From positions 1 to 16,610 of the forward strand of contig VGYW01000168.1 of assembly GCA_016872875.1 (NCBI GenBank): a DNA stretch of 16,610 nucleotides. Direction: 5' to 3'. Below, piece after piece: positions 1 to 7,222 of the stretch (positions within the stretch are counted from its first letter, which is position 1; every line of letters begins with the position of its first letter). Under the pieces are notes generated by a model, which saw only the letters and a program-made list of their open reading frames with translations, was not told the DNA's origin and ran no database searches. The translations under genes and the position numbers were made by a program. Source of the DNA: Planctomycetota bacterium (GTDB lineage: Bacteria > Planctomycetota > PUPC01 > DSUN01).

Positions 1-141
1 CGCTTTGGCGATCCGGACGCATCCCCGGTGGGGCGGATGCCCTTGACTCAGCGGCTGCACTTCGTAGAATGGCTCCTGAGCCGCCACCGCCGCTTGGCGA
101 ACCCCGCTCGCGAACAAGGCGGGTGGGCGGGCACTGGGTAG
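1..141 (+). CDS. Possible C-terminal end of a gene entering from the left edge
   Basis: The frame beginning at base 1 is open for 46 codons and ends at a TAG (139-141). Its composition looks protein-like, with a stretch reading PLTQRLHFVEWLLSRHRRLA. It would converge on the restriction-modification gene, leaving about 37 bp between the two stops. No family is recognisable from so short a tail, and an open frame of this length in high-GC DNA can arise by chance. This is an edge call only. No start can be chosen because it would lie outside the window. Confidence 0.3.
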   Translation, partial: RFGDPDASPVGRMPLTQRLHFVEWLLSRHRRLANPAREQGGWAGTG

Positions 142-178
142 CTTGAGGATTGGAGAGGTGACAGCCAAACACCCGACA

Positions 179-3100
179 TCAGCCGAACGACAGATTGTTC
201 TGGTGGTGGCCTGTGGAACGCATCACCTTGGGCGCTCGGCGGGACTCGCTGGGGACGGGAGGGAGTTCGTCGGCCGTGAAGAGCGGCCCGTCGAGCGCCT
301 CTAGCAGGAGCTTCTTCTGCTCGGGGTAGCCCTCAACGGTCTGCTCCAGAACCCAGAGAAGCTCGAGCAGTTCCCGCGTGAACTCGTGGGTCCAGACGCG
401 CGGGCGGATGTCGTCAAGAGGCGACGACTTCTTGCCGCGACGCTCGCGCATGCGGTAGCCGAGCCAGGACTTGACGACCTTCAGCCCGGACACCTCAAAG
501 TCGAAGACCGCCGGCTCGACGGGGGCGAAGCGACCCGCGCCGACGAAGAGCGTCTTCGTTGTCTCCACATACCTGAACTCGCTGGGGTATTGATCGTCTG
601 TGCCGGGAACGTCCACCTGGCACTTGGCGTGCCCGGTGGGGATTCCACGGAGGAGCCGGGCGGCGCACGTCATCCGCTCCCCGTAGGTGTGCAGCCAGAT
701 GAGGCGCTTGCCGAACTCCGCGGCCCGGAGGAAGAGCTTGCCGCTCTTCGTCAGCGGCACGCGCACCTCGCAACTGCTCAGCTCGCTGGCAAAGCGCGAG
801 GTGTACTCCGGCTGGGCCAGCATGGCATACACATAGCCCGCGAGGTCCTCCGGCTCAACGGCGCGCGTGTACTCGCCGGAGAGCAGACCGGTCAACCCAG
901 GCTGGACATTCGCCTGCATCGCCCCAGGGTCGCGATAGAGGGGAATGACACCGTTGCCCCCAAAGGAACCACGGAAGAAGTGCTTGTCGGGCAGATGTCC
1001 CGTGACCGACAATGCTGGGCCGGTCCCTAGTGGGTGATTGACAAGCGTGTTGAGACAGATCTGTCTATCACCATGGGCGTGCCACAGGTCCGGGCCCGGC
1101 CTGTCCAACAGCCGGTTGTCTGCAAGTATGAACTGCCTGTCGAAGGACCGGAAGCCAAACTGGACTACCTCCGGGGTAGGGGTGGGCGGAGAGAGCTCGC
1201 CTACACTACACGCAACCGCGCTCTGGTGCGGCAACTGTGCTGGTCTGTCGCCAATCTTCCTACCTGTCGGGGATTCCTTGAAGAGCTTGCGTCGTTGCTC
1301 TATGGAGGATGCCTGAACCAGGGCTTCCCAGCGCTCGCCGAGGAGAGCACCAGACTCACCAATCACCCACGTCCTGCCGGCCATGACGCCCGAATGCTGC
1401 CACGGAAAGAGGTCCGCAAGAAGCGGCCACCTGGTGAAGTCACCCTTCGGGGCTGGCCTGAAGGGCGCTTGCCAATAGCTGGGGCACTCCTGCCACTTGA
1501 GGTTCTTGTCCTTGTCCGACCTGATGCGGTCAATGGCCGCGAGTTTCTCCTTGCGTGTCCCCTCGATGCGTGTGTAGCGCACCCTCGCGGGCGTATCCCC
1601 TTTACGCCTAGCCTTGCGCCAGGCGATGAAGATGGCGACAGGCGTCTGGATGGCGAAGACGTTCTGGTCTCTGCGGGTGCCGCGCCCCTCGCCGCCCAGG
1701 TCAATAATGTCAATATGGTCGCACAGCCTGCGCATGTGCTCGCGGAGCCCGACGAACGCATCGCCATCGAGGTAGCTTGAGCAGGTGATGAAGGAGACGA
1801 TGCCTGGCCCCGGCGCCCACTCGTTTTCGAAGACCTTCCAGAGCGCCCAGCGGACGAAGTAGACATAGAGGTTGTAGAGGTTCTTCAGATGGAGGCCTAG
1901 CCCAGCTTTGCGAGCAGGTTCGAGGAAGTCCTCCAATATGGCTCGCTGGCCGCTGTCTCCGTGGCGGACCCATCCGCCGGTCACTGCCCTGTTCCCCTCC
2001 TCTGCGGCCACGTGCCGGCCGTAGGGCGGGTTGCCGAGGCAGATGAGAACTGGGTGCAACTCCTTGATCCGAAGCGCTCTCTTGTGCTCCCGGTCAAGCG
2101 GTGCCGTGAATAGAGGGGGCGTGGGGGGCTTGCGGTGAGGCGACTCGAGGGTGTTCGTAAGGTAGATACCAAGGTCCGAGCCGGGCAAGCTCACCTTGCG
2201 CGAGACCAGGGCACGAACGAACCGCAGTTGCGCCACGGCGTACGGCCCAACCATCCACTCGAAGCCGTACAGGTTACCTGCGACGGTGCGCGCGGCGCCC
2301 GTAACTGAGCCCTCGCCTTCTTCACGCTTCACGCGCTCCAGCGCCTCATCAAAGACCGTGAGAAGATAGGTTCCTGTCCCTACTGCCGGATCGAGGGTGT
2401 ATACGAACGGCTCAACAAACCCCATCCTCCGGCCGAGGTGCCTTGCCAGAATCTCATCAATCAGCCGCACCTGGCAGCGGGCAACCTCGACCGGAGTGTA
2501 GTAGGCGCCCCATTGCTTGCGCATCTTGGGGTCATACTTCGCAAGGAAGTCTTCATAGAAGAACAGCCACGGAATCTCCTCAGTTGAATCGTGGATCAGG
2601 CGGTCCGGGCGACTCGTCAGCGTACTCAGCCCGACTTCGTGGATCACCCGCTGGGCCAACGACAGGGATTGCCGCAACTCCTCCTGGGGCTTGTCGCGCG
2701 TGAGGAACTCCAGCGACCGCGATAGGAGTAGGTGTCCCGAAGCCAGAGTCTCGTAGGCACTGCCCAAGTCGCGGACGTCAGCGCCCTCCATGTGGGCCAG
2801 GAGCAACGCAAAGATGACCGTTTGAGCGTAGGCGTCGGCGAACTGCGCCAGTGTGGCTTCCGGGAAGAGGAGCTCCTGGACCTCCGTCCTCAAGCTGTGC
2901 AGGGAGGAATTCTCGTCCATCAGAGCGTCATGGACCTCCTCCCGGATCAGTTTGCAGTAGTCCGCCAGGAACTCGGCCAGTTCCCTGGGCTTGTGCGGGA
3001 CTATTGGCCTCCAGGAGAAGAACGCAGCAAGAAGCTGAAAGAGGTCCTTCGCATTCTGCCGGGTCACGGCCTCTGCACCTTCCGAGCGCAGGTCGCCTTT

Positions 3101-3634
3101 CATGCGCACCCGCCTGCCGTCCAGCTTGCCGGAGTGGTAGAGCGCCCACTCGTTGCCGTCTGTATAGATGAGGTTGGGCAGGCTCTTGAAGCGCCCCCAT
3201 TGGTCGCGGTCGTGATCCTGGTTGAAGTGGTCGGGGTTGGCCCCCTTGCCCGGGGCCTTCAACTCCACGTGACCCGTCAGCAGCTTGCCAACGTGGACCG
3301 CGTAGTCCACCTTGCCCAACCGCTCCCGCAAGCGGGATTCGCCTTTGAGCAGGACCGCCTTGCCATATCGTGGGCCGCAGGCCTGGAGGAAATGCTCGAC
3401 CGGCGCCCTGAGCTGTTCTTCCGGGTCGCCCGGGGCATGGGCGCTGAACTTGGCCTTCAATTGTTCCGCGAAGCTCTGGAGCGCAGGGAGTAGTTGCTCC
3501 CAGGGCACGCCCGCAGGAAACTCCGTCTTCCCGATCTCCTTCTTCACTTTCAGAACCCTCTTCCCACGACCCCTGAACCAATCCGCAAGACCCGCGAACC
3601 GGCTTGGACTGCCCCACAAGACGCCAGGTGACAC
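179..3634 (-). CDS. Single-chain restriction-modification enzyme, type ISP/IIG-like (nuclease + N6-adenine methyltransferase, no helicase)
   Basis: Predicted to recognise a DNA site, methylate adenine and cleave unmodified DNA in one polypeptide. Domains in order on the 1151-residue reading: a PD-(D/E)XK-type nuclease (D110 in VDYAV, then E124-L-K126); a helical region; a methyltransferase with WGAYYTPVEVA (375-385), SAM-binding motif I DPAVGTGTYL (415-424) and catalytic NPPY (535-538); then a specificity region resembling the type ISP C-terminal domain (FGFRSFDRQFILADNRLLDR near 826-845; YVYAMLAQPEYTSRF near 935-949). Type ISP enzymes such as LlaGI are longer because a helicase lies between nuclease and methyltransferase. 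I see no Walker A or DEAD-type motif here. The GTG at 3634 lies about 15 nt after the predicted transcription start and has no Shine-Dalgarno, so translation may be nearly leaderless. Alternatively GTG at 3547 (residue 30) follows a purine-rich GGGAAGAGG and loses no motif. No separate S, R or M genes are nearby. Family call firm, exact subtype less so. Confidence 0.88.
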   Translation of the reverse strand: MSPGVLWGSPSRFAGLADWFRGRGKRVLKVKKEIGKTEFPAGVPWEQLLPALQSFAEQLKAKFSAHAPGDPEEQLRAPVEHFLQACGPRYGKAVLLKGESRLRERLGKVDYAVHVGKLLTGHVELKAPGKGANPDHFNQDHDRDQWGRFKSLPNLIYTDGNEWALYHSGKLDGRRVRMKGDLRSEGAEAVTRQNAKDLFQLLAAFFSWRPIVPHKPRELAEFLADYCKLIREEVHDALMDENSSLHSLRTEVQELLFPEATLAQFADAYAQTVIFALLLAHMEGADVRDLGSAYETLASGHLLLSRSLEFLTRDKPQEELRQSLSLAQRVIHEVGLSTLTSRPDRLIHDSTEEIPWLFFYEDFLAKYDPKMRKQWGAYYTPVEVARCQVRLIDEILARHLGRRMGFVEPFVYTLDPAVGTGTYLLTVFDEALERVKREEGEGSVTGAARTVAGNLYGFEWMVGPYAVAQLRFVRALVSRKVSLPGSDLGIYLTNTLESPHRKPPTPPLFTAPLDREHKRALRIKELHPVLICLGNPPYGRHVAAEEGNRAVTGGWVRHGDSGQRAILEDFLEPARKAGLGLHLKNLYNLYVYFVRWALWKVFENEWAPGPGIVSFITCSSYLDGDAFVGLREHMRRLCDHIDIIDLGGEGRGTRRDQNVFAIQTPVAIFIAWRKARRKGDTPARVRYTRIEGTRKEKLAAIDRIRSDKDKNLKWQECPSYWQAPFRPAPKGDFTRWPLLADLFPWQHSGVMAGRTWVIGESGALLGERWEALVQASSIEQRRKLFKESPTGRKIGDRPAQLPHQSAVACSVGELSPPTPTPEVVQFGFRSFDRQFILADNRLLDRPGPDLWHAHGDRQICLNTLVNHPLGTGPALSVTGHLPDKHFFRGSFGGNGVIPLYRDPGAMQANVQPGLTGLLSGEYTRAVEPEDLAGYVYAMLAQPEYTSRFASELSSCEVRVPLTKSGKLFLRAAEFGKRLIWLHTYGERMTCAARLLRGIPTGHAKCQVDVPGTDDQYPSEFRYVETTKTLFVGAGRFAPVEPAVFDFEVSGLKVVKSWLGYRMRERRGKKSSPLDDIRPRVWTHEFTRELLELLWVLEQTVEGYPEQKKLLLEALDGPLFTADELPPVPSESRRAPKVMRSTGHHQNNLSFG

Positions 3635-3655
3635 CAGCTACGTGGAGCCACGCTC

Positions 3656-3683
3656 ATTATATCCCTATGCGCGCCTCTGTCAA
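3656..3683 (-). promoter_or_regulatory. Consensus sigma-70-type promoter of the restriction-modification gene
   Basis: Read on the minus strand: TTGACA (complement of 3678-3683), a 16-bp spacer, then TATAAT (complement of 3656-3661). Both hexamers match consensus exactly. Transcription would start near 3649, leaving about 15 nt of leader before GTG 3634, or about 100 nt before the alternative GTG 3547. Predicted by eye only. Confidence 0.75.
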
Positions 3684-3785
3684 GATTCGCTGCACCCCTA
3701 CTTCGTGGGTTCGTGCCCCTGAGCGAGCACAACTGCGTGCGAGTGCTCGGGTGTCACGTGGGATGCCCGAAGGGGAGCGCAGGAG

Positions 3786-3957
3786 CTACTTGACGCCCTT
3801 TGGGGGCGGCTCGGGCCTGGGGCCGGAGTAGAGCATGGCGGGACGCACGATGCCGCCGAGCATGAGCTCGCTGATGCTGAGGTGGCCAGTGCGGAGGGCG
3901 ATGAGGTTGTCCTTGCCAGGAAGGAGCTTGTCCGTGACCACATCCAGGTGAGCTGCT
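3786..3957 (-). pseudogene. Rearranged duplicate of the 3' end of the DUF4838 gene
   Basis: Reading from about 3938 to the TAG at 3786-3788 gives VTDKLLPGKDNLIALRTGHL and onward. By eye this matches about 39 of 50 C-terminal residues of the intact DUF4838 protein at 4748-6964 (its residues 689-738), with clear nucleotide identity as well. Just upstream, 3939-3957 reads as the codons for QLTWMW, matching intact residues 633-637 (coded near 5052-5069). The roughly 150 bp between these two blocks in the intact gene are missing and the frame is shifted at the junction. No homology to the rest of the gene continues beyond about 3960. An ATG at 3974 opens the frame, but this is a fragment, not a functional gene. 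Confidence 0.85.
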
Positions 3958-3992
3958 GACGTGATTCCAGCCATGTCCGGAGCGGCCTCGGG

Positions 3993-4205
3993 TCACCGGG
4001 AGGCCAGGGCGCTGGGCTCTTGCGGGAGGACGTCTTCGAGCTTGGCGTAGCCGTCGCGGACGCCCATGCAGGCGCGGAGGACGTGGAGCTCGTACATCAT
4101 GTCGTCGGTTGGAAACTCTGCGCGAATGCTCTTGCACAGGTCGGCCAGCGCGTCGGGGGGAATCCCGGCCTCGCGGGCGACCTTCTTAAAATTGAAGTAC
4201 CGCAT
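3993..4205 (-). CDS. Small hypothetical protein, possible antitoxin-like partner of the truncated PIN gene
   Basis: A 70-residue soluble protein beginning MRYFNFKKVAREAGIPPDAL, with a helical, charged composition and a conserved-looking core (IRAEFPTDDMMYELHVLRACM). It starts 12 bp after the stop of the PIN-domain ORF on the same strand, an operon-like spacing. AAGGAGTTCC (complement of 4206-4216) supplies a good Shine-Dalgarno close to ATG 4205. I do not recognise a named domain. The toxin-then-partner order is reversed relative to most vapBC loci but would suit an antitoxin or accessory protein. Because the PIN gene has lost its 5' end, this ORF may be a surviving half of a dead module. Confidence 0.55.
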   Translation of the reverse strand: MRYFNFKKVAREAGIPPDALADLCKSIRAEFPTDDMMYELHVLRACMGVRDGYAKLEDVLPQEPSALASR

Positions 4206-4217
4206 GACGGAACTCCT

Positions 4218-4553
4218 TCAAACCTCAGGGGGCGCGAGGATCTCGATTGTCGGCAAGCCCAGCGAGACGTTTCGCTCATTGATCTTCAGCCGCCGCAGGC
4301 GGTTGACCAGGTGCTTGAAGTTCCATGAGACCAGGACATCTTGGCGGGTGAGCACGGCAGCGGCAACGTGAAGGGCGTCGTTGATCTGGGCAGGGCTGAA
4401 AATGCCTGCCGCCAGGTACTCACCCGCAACCTGCCTCATTGCTTCGGTGAGCGGGAACTGCCTGACTTTCCCCAGAAGCCTGAGCAGCTTCATCCTGAGG
4501 GCAGGGTCCGTGGTCTCCCGGTCGGCCGTCTGGGGCCAATTCATGGATACCAC
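4218..4553 (-). pseudogene. 5'-truncated PIN-domain (VapC-like) toxin gene
   Basis: The 111 codons match the C-terminal two thirds of PIN-domain proteins: ...TTDPALRMKLLRLL, then INDALHVAAAVLTRQDVLVSWNFKHLVN, ending GLPTIEILAPPEV. Family members are normally about 150-160 residues and begin with an LDTS-type strand carrying the first catalytic aspartate. That segment, about 50 residues, is absent, and nothing resembling it is found in any frame up to the MITE at 4621. The later acidic residues (D of NDALH, D of RQDVLVSW) remain. GTG at 4553 or ATG at 4544 could start a product, but without the first Asp a PIN active site should be incomplete. PIN RNases are RNA-cleaving toxins; this copy is likely inactive. 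Confidence 0.72.
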
Positions 4554-4614
4554 GAATCGAAGGGGAAGTCAAGGACCGCGAGCGGGCCTCGGCTCGACAG
4601 CGGAGCGCGCAGAC

Positions 4615-4754
4615 TACTTCGTTCCTGTTGCGGAAAGTGCGATCACAGGCGGGACGCCTGTGCCACCGCTGAGACAAGGGGCTTGGTGGCACAGGCCTCT
4701 GGCCTGTGATTGGGGCAGCAGCCCCCTTCCACTTTCCGCAACAGGAACTACTTC
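4615..4754. mobile_element. MITE-like palindromic element (128 bp) with target duplication
   Basis: The element spans 4621-4748. Its ends are perfect 19-bp inverted repeats, GTTCCTGTTGCGGAAAGTG at 4621-4639 and its complement at 4730-4748. A second inverted pair lies inside (4642-4667 against 4685-4710), differing only in the central 5 bases, and each inner arm is itself a small ACAGGC...GCCTGT hairpin. TACTTC flanks the element on both sides (4615-4620 and 4749-4754), a 6-bp target duplication. There is no ORF that could be a transposase, so movement would need an enzyme from elsewhere in the genome. It sits inside the stop codon of the DUF4838 gene. Confidence 0.85.
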
Positions 4755-6964
4755 GGGCCTTTCGCGGCCGGCTCGGGCTTGGGGCCGGAGTAGAGCATGC
4801 CGGGGCGCACGATGCCGCCGAGCATGAGCTCGCTGATGCTGAGGTGGCCAGTCCGCACCACGATCAGGTTCTCCTTGCCCGCGGCCAGCTTGCCCGTGAC
4901 CTCGAGCTCGCTGGGCTTGCGGGCGCCGGTGAACTCGCCGGCTAACTCGCCATTCAGATAGACCTTTGTGGGGCTGCCGTCTACCTCGCCGAACCAGAGG
5001 TGGAGCGGCCCGGCGGGAAGGGCGTCGGGCGCCTTGAGCCGCGTGCGATACCACATCCAGGTGAGTTGTTCGGGTATCTTCTGCTCGTTGAGGGTGGCGG
5101 AGTAGGTCTTGACCTTCCGCCAGCCTTCGGGGGGCGCATCGGGCTTGAACCAGCCTTCCTTCTCGCCGGCGTCGGCGGGGTCGTAGCGGAAGTCCCACTC
5201 GTCGGGCAGTTGGGCCAGGAGCTTGCGCTCGGCGGTCGTGCGGGCCAGGCCGCTCTCGATGATGGGCTTGAGGAACCATTCGGCGTAGCCGCGCTTGTAG
5301 CCGCCCATCGTGCTGTACTGCTTGGCGAAGGAGTCGTCCATGTGCTTGAGCCAGGCGTCGTAGGACGCCTTGGCCGCGGCGAAGTCGCAGCGGTTGATGG
5401 CGTCGCGGACGCCGAGGTAGAAGCTGGCGTTCTCAAGGCCGGAGCGGAAGAGTGCGACCCTCTCCCGCTCGGGGTCGGTCTCGGCGGCCTGGGACGCGGC
5501 GTCGAGGTCGGCTGCGCAGCTCATGACCAGCTCGGGGGTCCAGATGGCGTGGACGCCGTGGAAGCAGCCGACGTGGACGTCGGCCTCGCGGACGGCCTTG
5601 TCAATCCGCTCCCAGTAGGCTTTCACGTGGGGCGCGGCCTTGCCGAAGAGCTTGGAGTAGTAGTCGTCCAGGATCGCGTCGGCATCGGCGTCGGCCTTCC
5701 ACATCAGGCGGCTCGCAAGATAGGTGTGGGGGCCGTAGAGGTTCCAGGCGGACATTGACTCGAAGTTGATCCCCCAGCAGGCGGTCTTCTTGAGGAAGGG
5801 CACATTCTCCTTGAGGTAGGTGATCTTGGAGATGGGCACCGTGACTTCGGCGAGGTTGTAGTTGTAGTCGTAGCAGGCGGTCTGCATGAGCTTGGCCCAG
5901 GCTTCGACGACGGCCTTGTAGCGCTGGCGCGATTCGCAGCGGGGGTTGTCAACCCCGTGGATTCGGCAGAAGCGGATGGTCGTGACCCAGCCGCAGAGGT
6001 TGTCGGCGACCTTGCTGACGGTCTTCGGCGGCAGCGTGTAGTCGGAGTAGCAGTAGAAGCTCAGGATGAAGCCAGGGGCCTCCCGCGCGACGAGCTGGCC
6101 CACGGCGTCGAAGAAGCGGACGTAGCGGTCGGACATCGAGATGGTGCCCGAGCTGGGCTCGATGTAGTCGGGCACGTCGAGTGCCTTGCACTTGTCGCAC
6201 TCGCAGAAGCCGCGGCCGTCGGGGGGCGAGATCGTGTCGGCCTTCACCCCCTTCTTGGCCTTCGCAACGTAGGCGTCGGCGAAGATGCGGGGGATGTCGG
6301 GGTTGCTCGTGCACAGCCAGCCGCTGGGGCGCCGCTGGCCGCCGCGGAGGGCGTAATACTCGGGGTGGTCCTTGAAGAACTTGTCGGCCGGCACGTGCTC
6401 CCAGTCGTGGCGGTTCGGGAGGTCCATCCCGCCGAGGCGGGAGCGGGCGTTGGGCACGAAGCCCCAGACGTTGCGGTACTTGAAGTCCGGCTTCTCGCTC
6501 ACGTCGAAGCCGTCGAGCGAGATGGACTTGAGCTTCGGGATGACCTCGCCCAGCCTGTTGGCCATGAACCATCGGCAGCCGAGGCGTTCGAGAAAGTGCG
6601 TGACGGCGAAGCGGGTGGACATGGGCGCCTCGCCGGCCAAGAGCAAGTGGTTGCCCTGGGTCTTGAGGCAGTAGCCGTCGAGGGAGGGCGTGGCGGGGGG
6701 CTTGGGAAGGCCCATCTCGAGCGCCAGCGCGCCGAGGACGACTGCCGGGGCGTTGGCGGGCGGCCTCTCGCCCTCCGCGGCGGCCTTGGCCTCGAGCTTC
6801 GCGCCCGACATCTTCTCCACGAACTCGGCCAGGTCGGCAGCGGCCTCCTTCTGGTCGCCCCTGTGCCAGATCGCGCCCGTGGCAACGCCATCGCGCACGA
6901 TCTCAGCCGCATCCGCGCGCCACGCCGCCGCCACGACCAGCCCGGCCGCCAACCTCAGCCTCAT
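4748..6964 (-). CDS. Secreted DUF4838 glycoside-hydrolase-like protein with C-terminal beta-sandwich
   Basis: 738 residues, likely acting on polysaccharide outside the cytoplasm; the substrate is not known. MRLRLAAGLVVAAAWRADAA is a short Sec signal peptide with a likely AXA-type cleavage near residue 20. Residues about 25-150 resemble the alpha/beta domain found before GH20 and GH67 barrels. Residues about 185-460 are the DUF4838 barrel-like region: HPEYYALRGG, WLCTSNPD, the cysteine cluster GFCECDKCKALD near 252-263, LSFYCYSDYTLPP and WGINFESMSAWNLYGPHTYL. Residues about 590-700 form a galactose-binding-like beta-sandwich (WMWYRTRL, LHLWFGEVDG, VYLNGELAG). ATG 6964 is chosen because AGGAGA lies 7 bp upstream and a signal peptide follows. 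The frame extends to 7117, but that part only translates a 9-bp repeat. The stop TAG (4748-4750) shares a base with the MITE. The gene is transcribed divergently from the membrane-protein gene at 7223. Confidence 0.87.
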   Translation of the reverse strand: MRLRLAAGLVVAAAWRADAAEIVRDGVATGAIWHRGDQKEAAADLAEFVEKMSGAKLEAKAAAEGERPPANAPAVVLGALALEMGLPKPPATPSLDGYCLKTQGNHLLLAGEAPMSTRFAVTHFLERLGCRWFMANRLGEVIPKLKSISLDGFDVSEKPDFKYRNVWGFVPNARSRLGGMDLPNRHDWEHVPADKFFKDHPEYYALRGGQRRPSGWLCTSNPDIPRIFADAYVAKAKKGVKADTISPPDGRGFCECDKCKALDVPDYIEPSSGTISMSDRYVRFFDAVGQLVAREAPGFILSFYCYSDYTLPPKTVSKVADNLCGWVTTIRFCRIHGVDNPRCESRQRYKAVVEAWAKLMQTACYDYNYNLAEVTVPISKITYLKENVPFLKKTACWGINFESMSAWNLYGPHTYLASRLMWKADADADAILDDYYSKLFGKAAPHVKAYWERIDKAVREADVHVGCFHGVHAIWTPELVMSCAADLDAASQAAETDPERERVALFRSGLENASFYLGVRDAINRCDFAAAKASYDAWLKHMDDSFAKQYSTMGGYKRGYAEWFLKPIIESGLARTTAERKLLAQLPDEWDFRYDPADAGEKEGWFKPDAPPEGWRKVKTYSATLNEQKIPEQLTWMWYRTRLKAPDALPAGPLHLWFGEVDGSPTKVYLNGELAGEFTGARKPSELEVTGKLAAGKENLIVVRTGHLSISELMLGGIVRPGMLYSGPKPEPAAKGPK

Positions 6965-7002
6965 GATTGCTTCTCCTGACGCCTCCACTGGACGCCGTTC
7001 GG

Positions 7003-7119
7003 GTGTCCCTTTGGTCCCTGGGGTCCCTGTGGTCCCTGTGGTCCCTATGGTCCCTTGGCACGTAAGGCGCCGAAGGGACCACAGGGACCCCAGGGACCCC
7101 AGGGACCAGAGGGACACAA
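7003..7119. repeat. Inverted array of 9-bp GTCCCT / AGGGAC units, long hairpin in the DUF4838 leader
   Basis: Six GTCCCT units at exact 9-bp spacing (7005, 7014, 7023, 7032, 7041, 7050) face five AGGGAC units at the same spacing (7074, 7083, 7092, 7101, 7110). The arms pair over about 45 bp around a loop near 7058-7072. If the minus-strand promoter at 7119-7146 is right, nearly the whole structure is transcribed into the 5' leader of the DUF4838 mRNA and ends about 40 nt before its start codon. Confidence 0.85.
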
Positions 7120-7146
7120 GTCTACCTGCTCAGGACGCGCTGTCAA
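7119..7146 (-). promoter_or_regulatory. Predicted promoter of the DUF4838 gene
   Basis: Minus-strand TTGACA (complement of 7141-7146), a 16-bp spacer and TAGACT (complement of 7119-7124; 4 of 6 match the -10 consensus). Transcription would begin near 7112, giving a leader of about 148 nt that holds the inverted 9-bp repeat. Good -35, moderate -10. Confidence 0.5.
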
Positions 7147-7165
7147 CTGGCAAACTCTGGGCAGG

Positions 7166-7194
7166 TTGACTCCTTGGGCGCGGCATGGTATGAT
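7166..7194 (+). promoter_or_regulatory. Predicted promoter of the 7223 membrane-protein gene
   Basis: TTGACT (7166-7171), a 17-bp spacer and TATGAT (7189-7194), each 5 of 6 to consensus. Start of transcription would be near 7201, about 22 nt before ATG 7223, leaving room for the AGGAGAGG ribosome-binding site. It is back-to-back with the minus-strand promoter at 7119-7146, with about 20 bp between the two -35 hexamers. Confidence 0.6.
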
Positions 7195-7222
7195 TCAGGC
7201 GGCTGTCGCGGCAGGAGAGGCC

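Noticed and set aside
43..70. TTGACT-N16-TAGAAT promoter-like pair on the plus strand
   Set aside because: It lies in the possible coding tail at the left edge and is followed only by the antisense side of the restriction-modification gene, with no downstream plus-strand gene to drive.
386..1780. Plus-strand open frames opposite the restriction-modification gene
   Set aside because: These are shadows of a gene with clear nuclease and methyltransferase motifs on the minus strand; their translations show no domain.
4614..5279. Arg/Pro-rich minus-strand frame running through the MITE into DUF4838
   Set aside because: It is a shifted-frame translation of the DUF4838 3' end and the mobile element, of low complexity, with no ribosome site.
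6965..7117. N-terminal extension of the DUF4838 protein with collagen-like Gly-Thr repeats
   Set aside because: It only translates the 9-bp inverted repeat (period of three codons). ATG 6964 has a strong ribosome site followed by a signal peptide, which would be buried by the extension.
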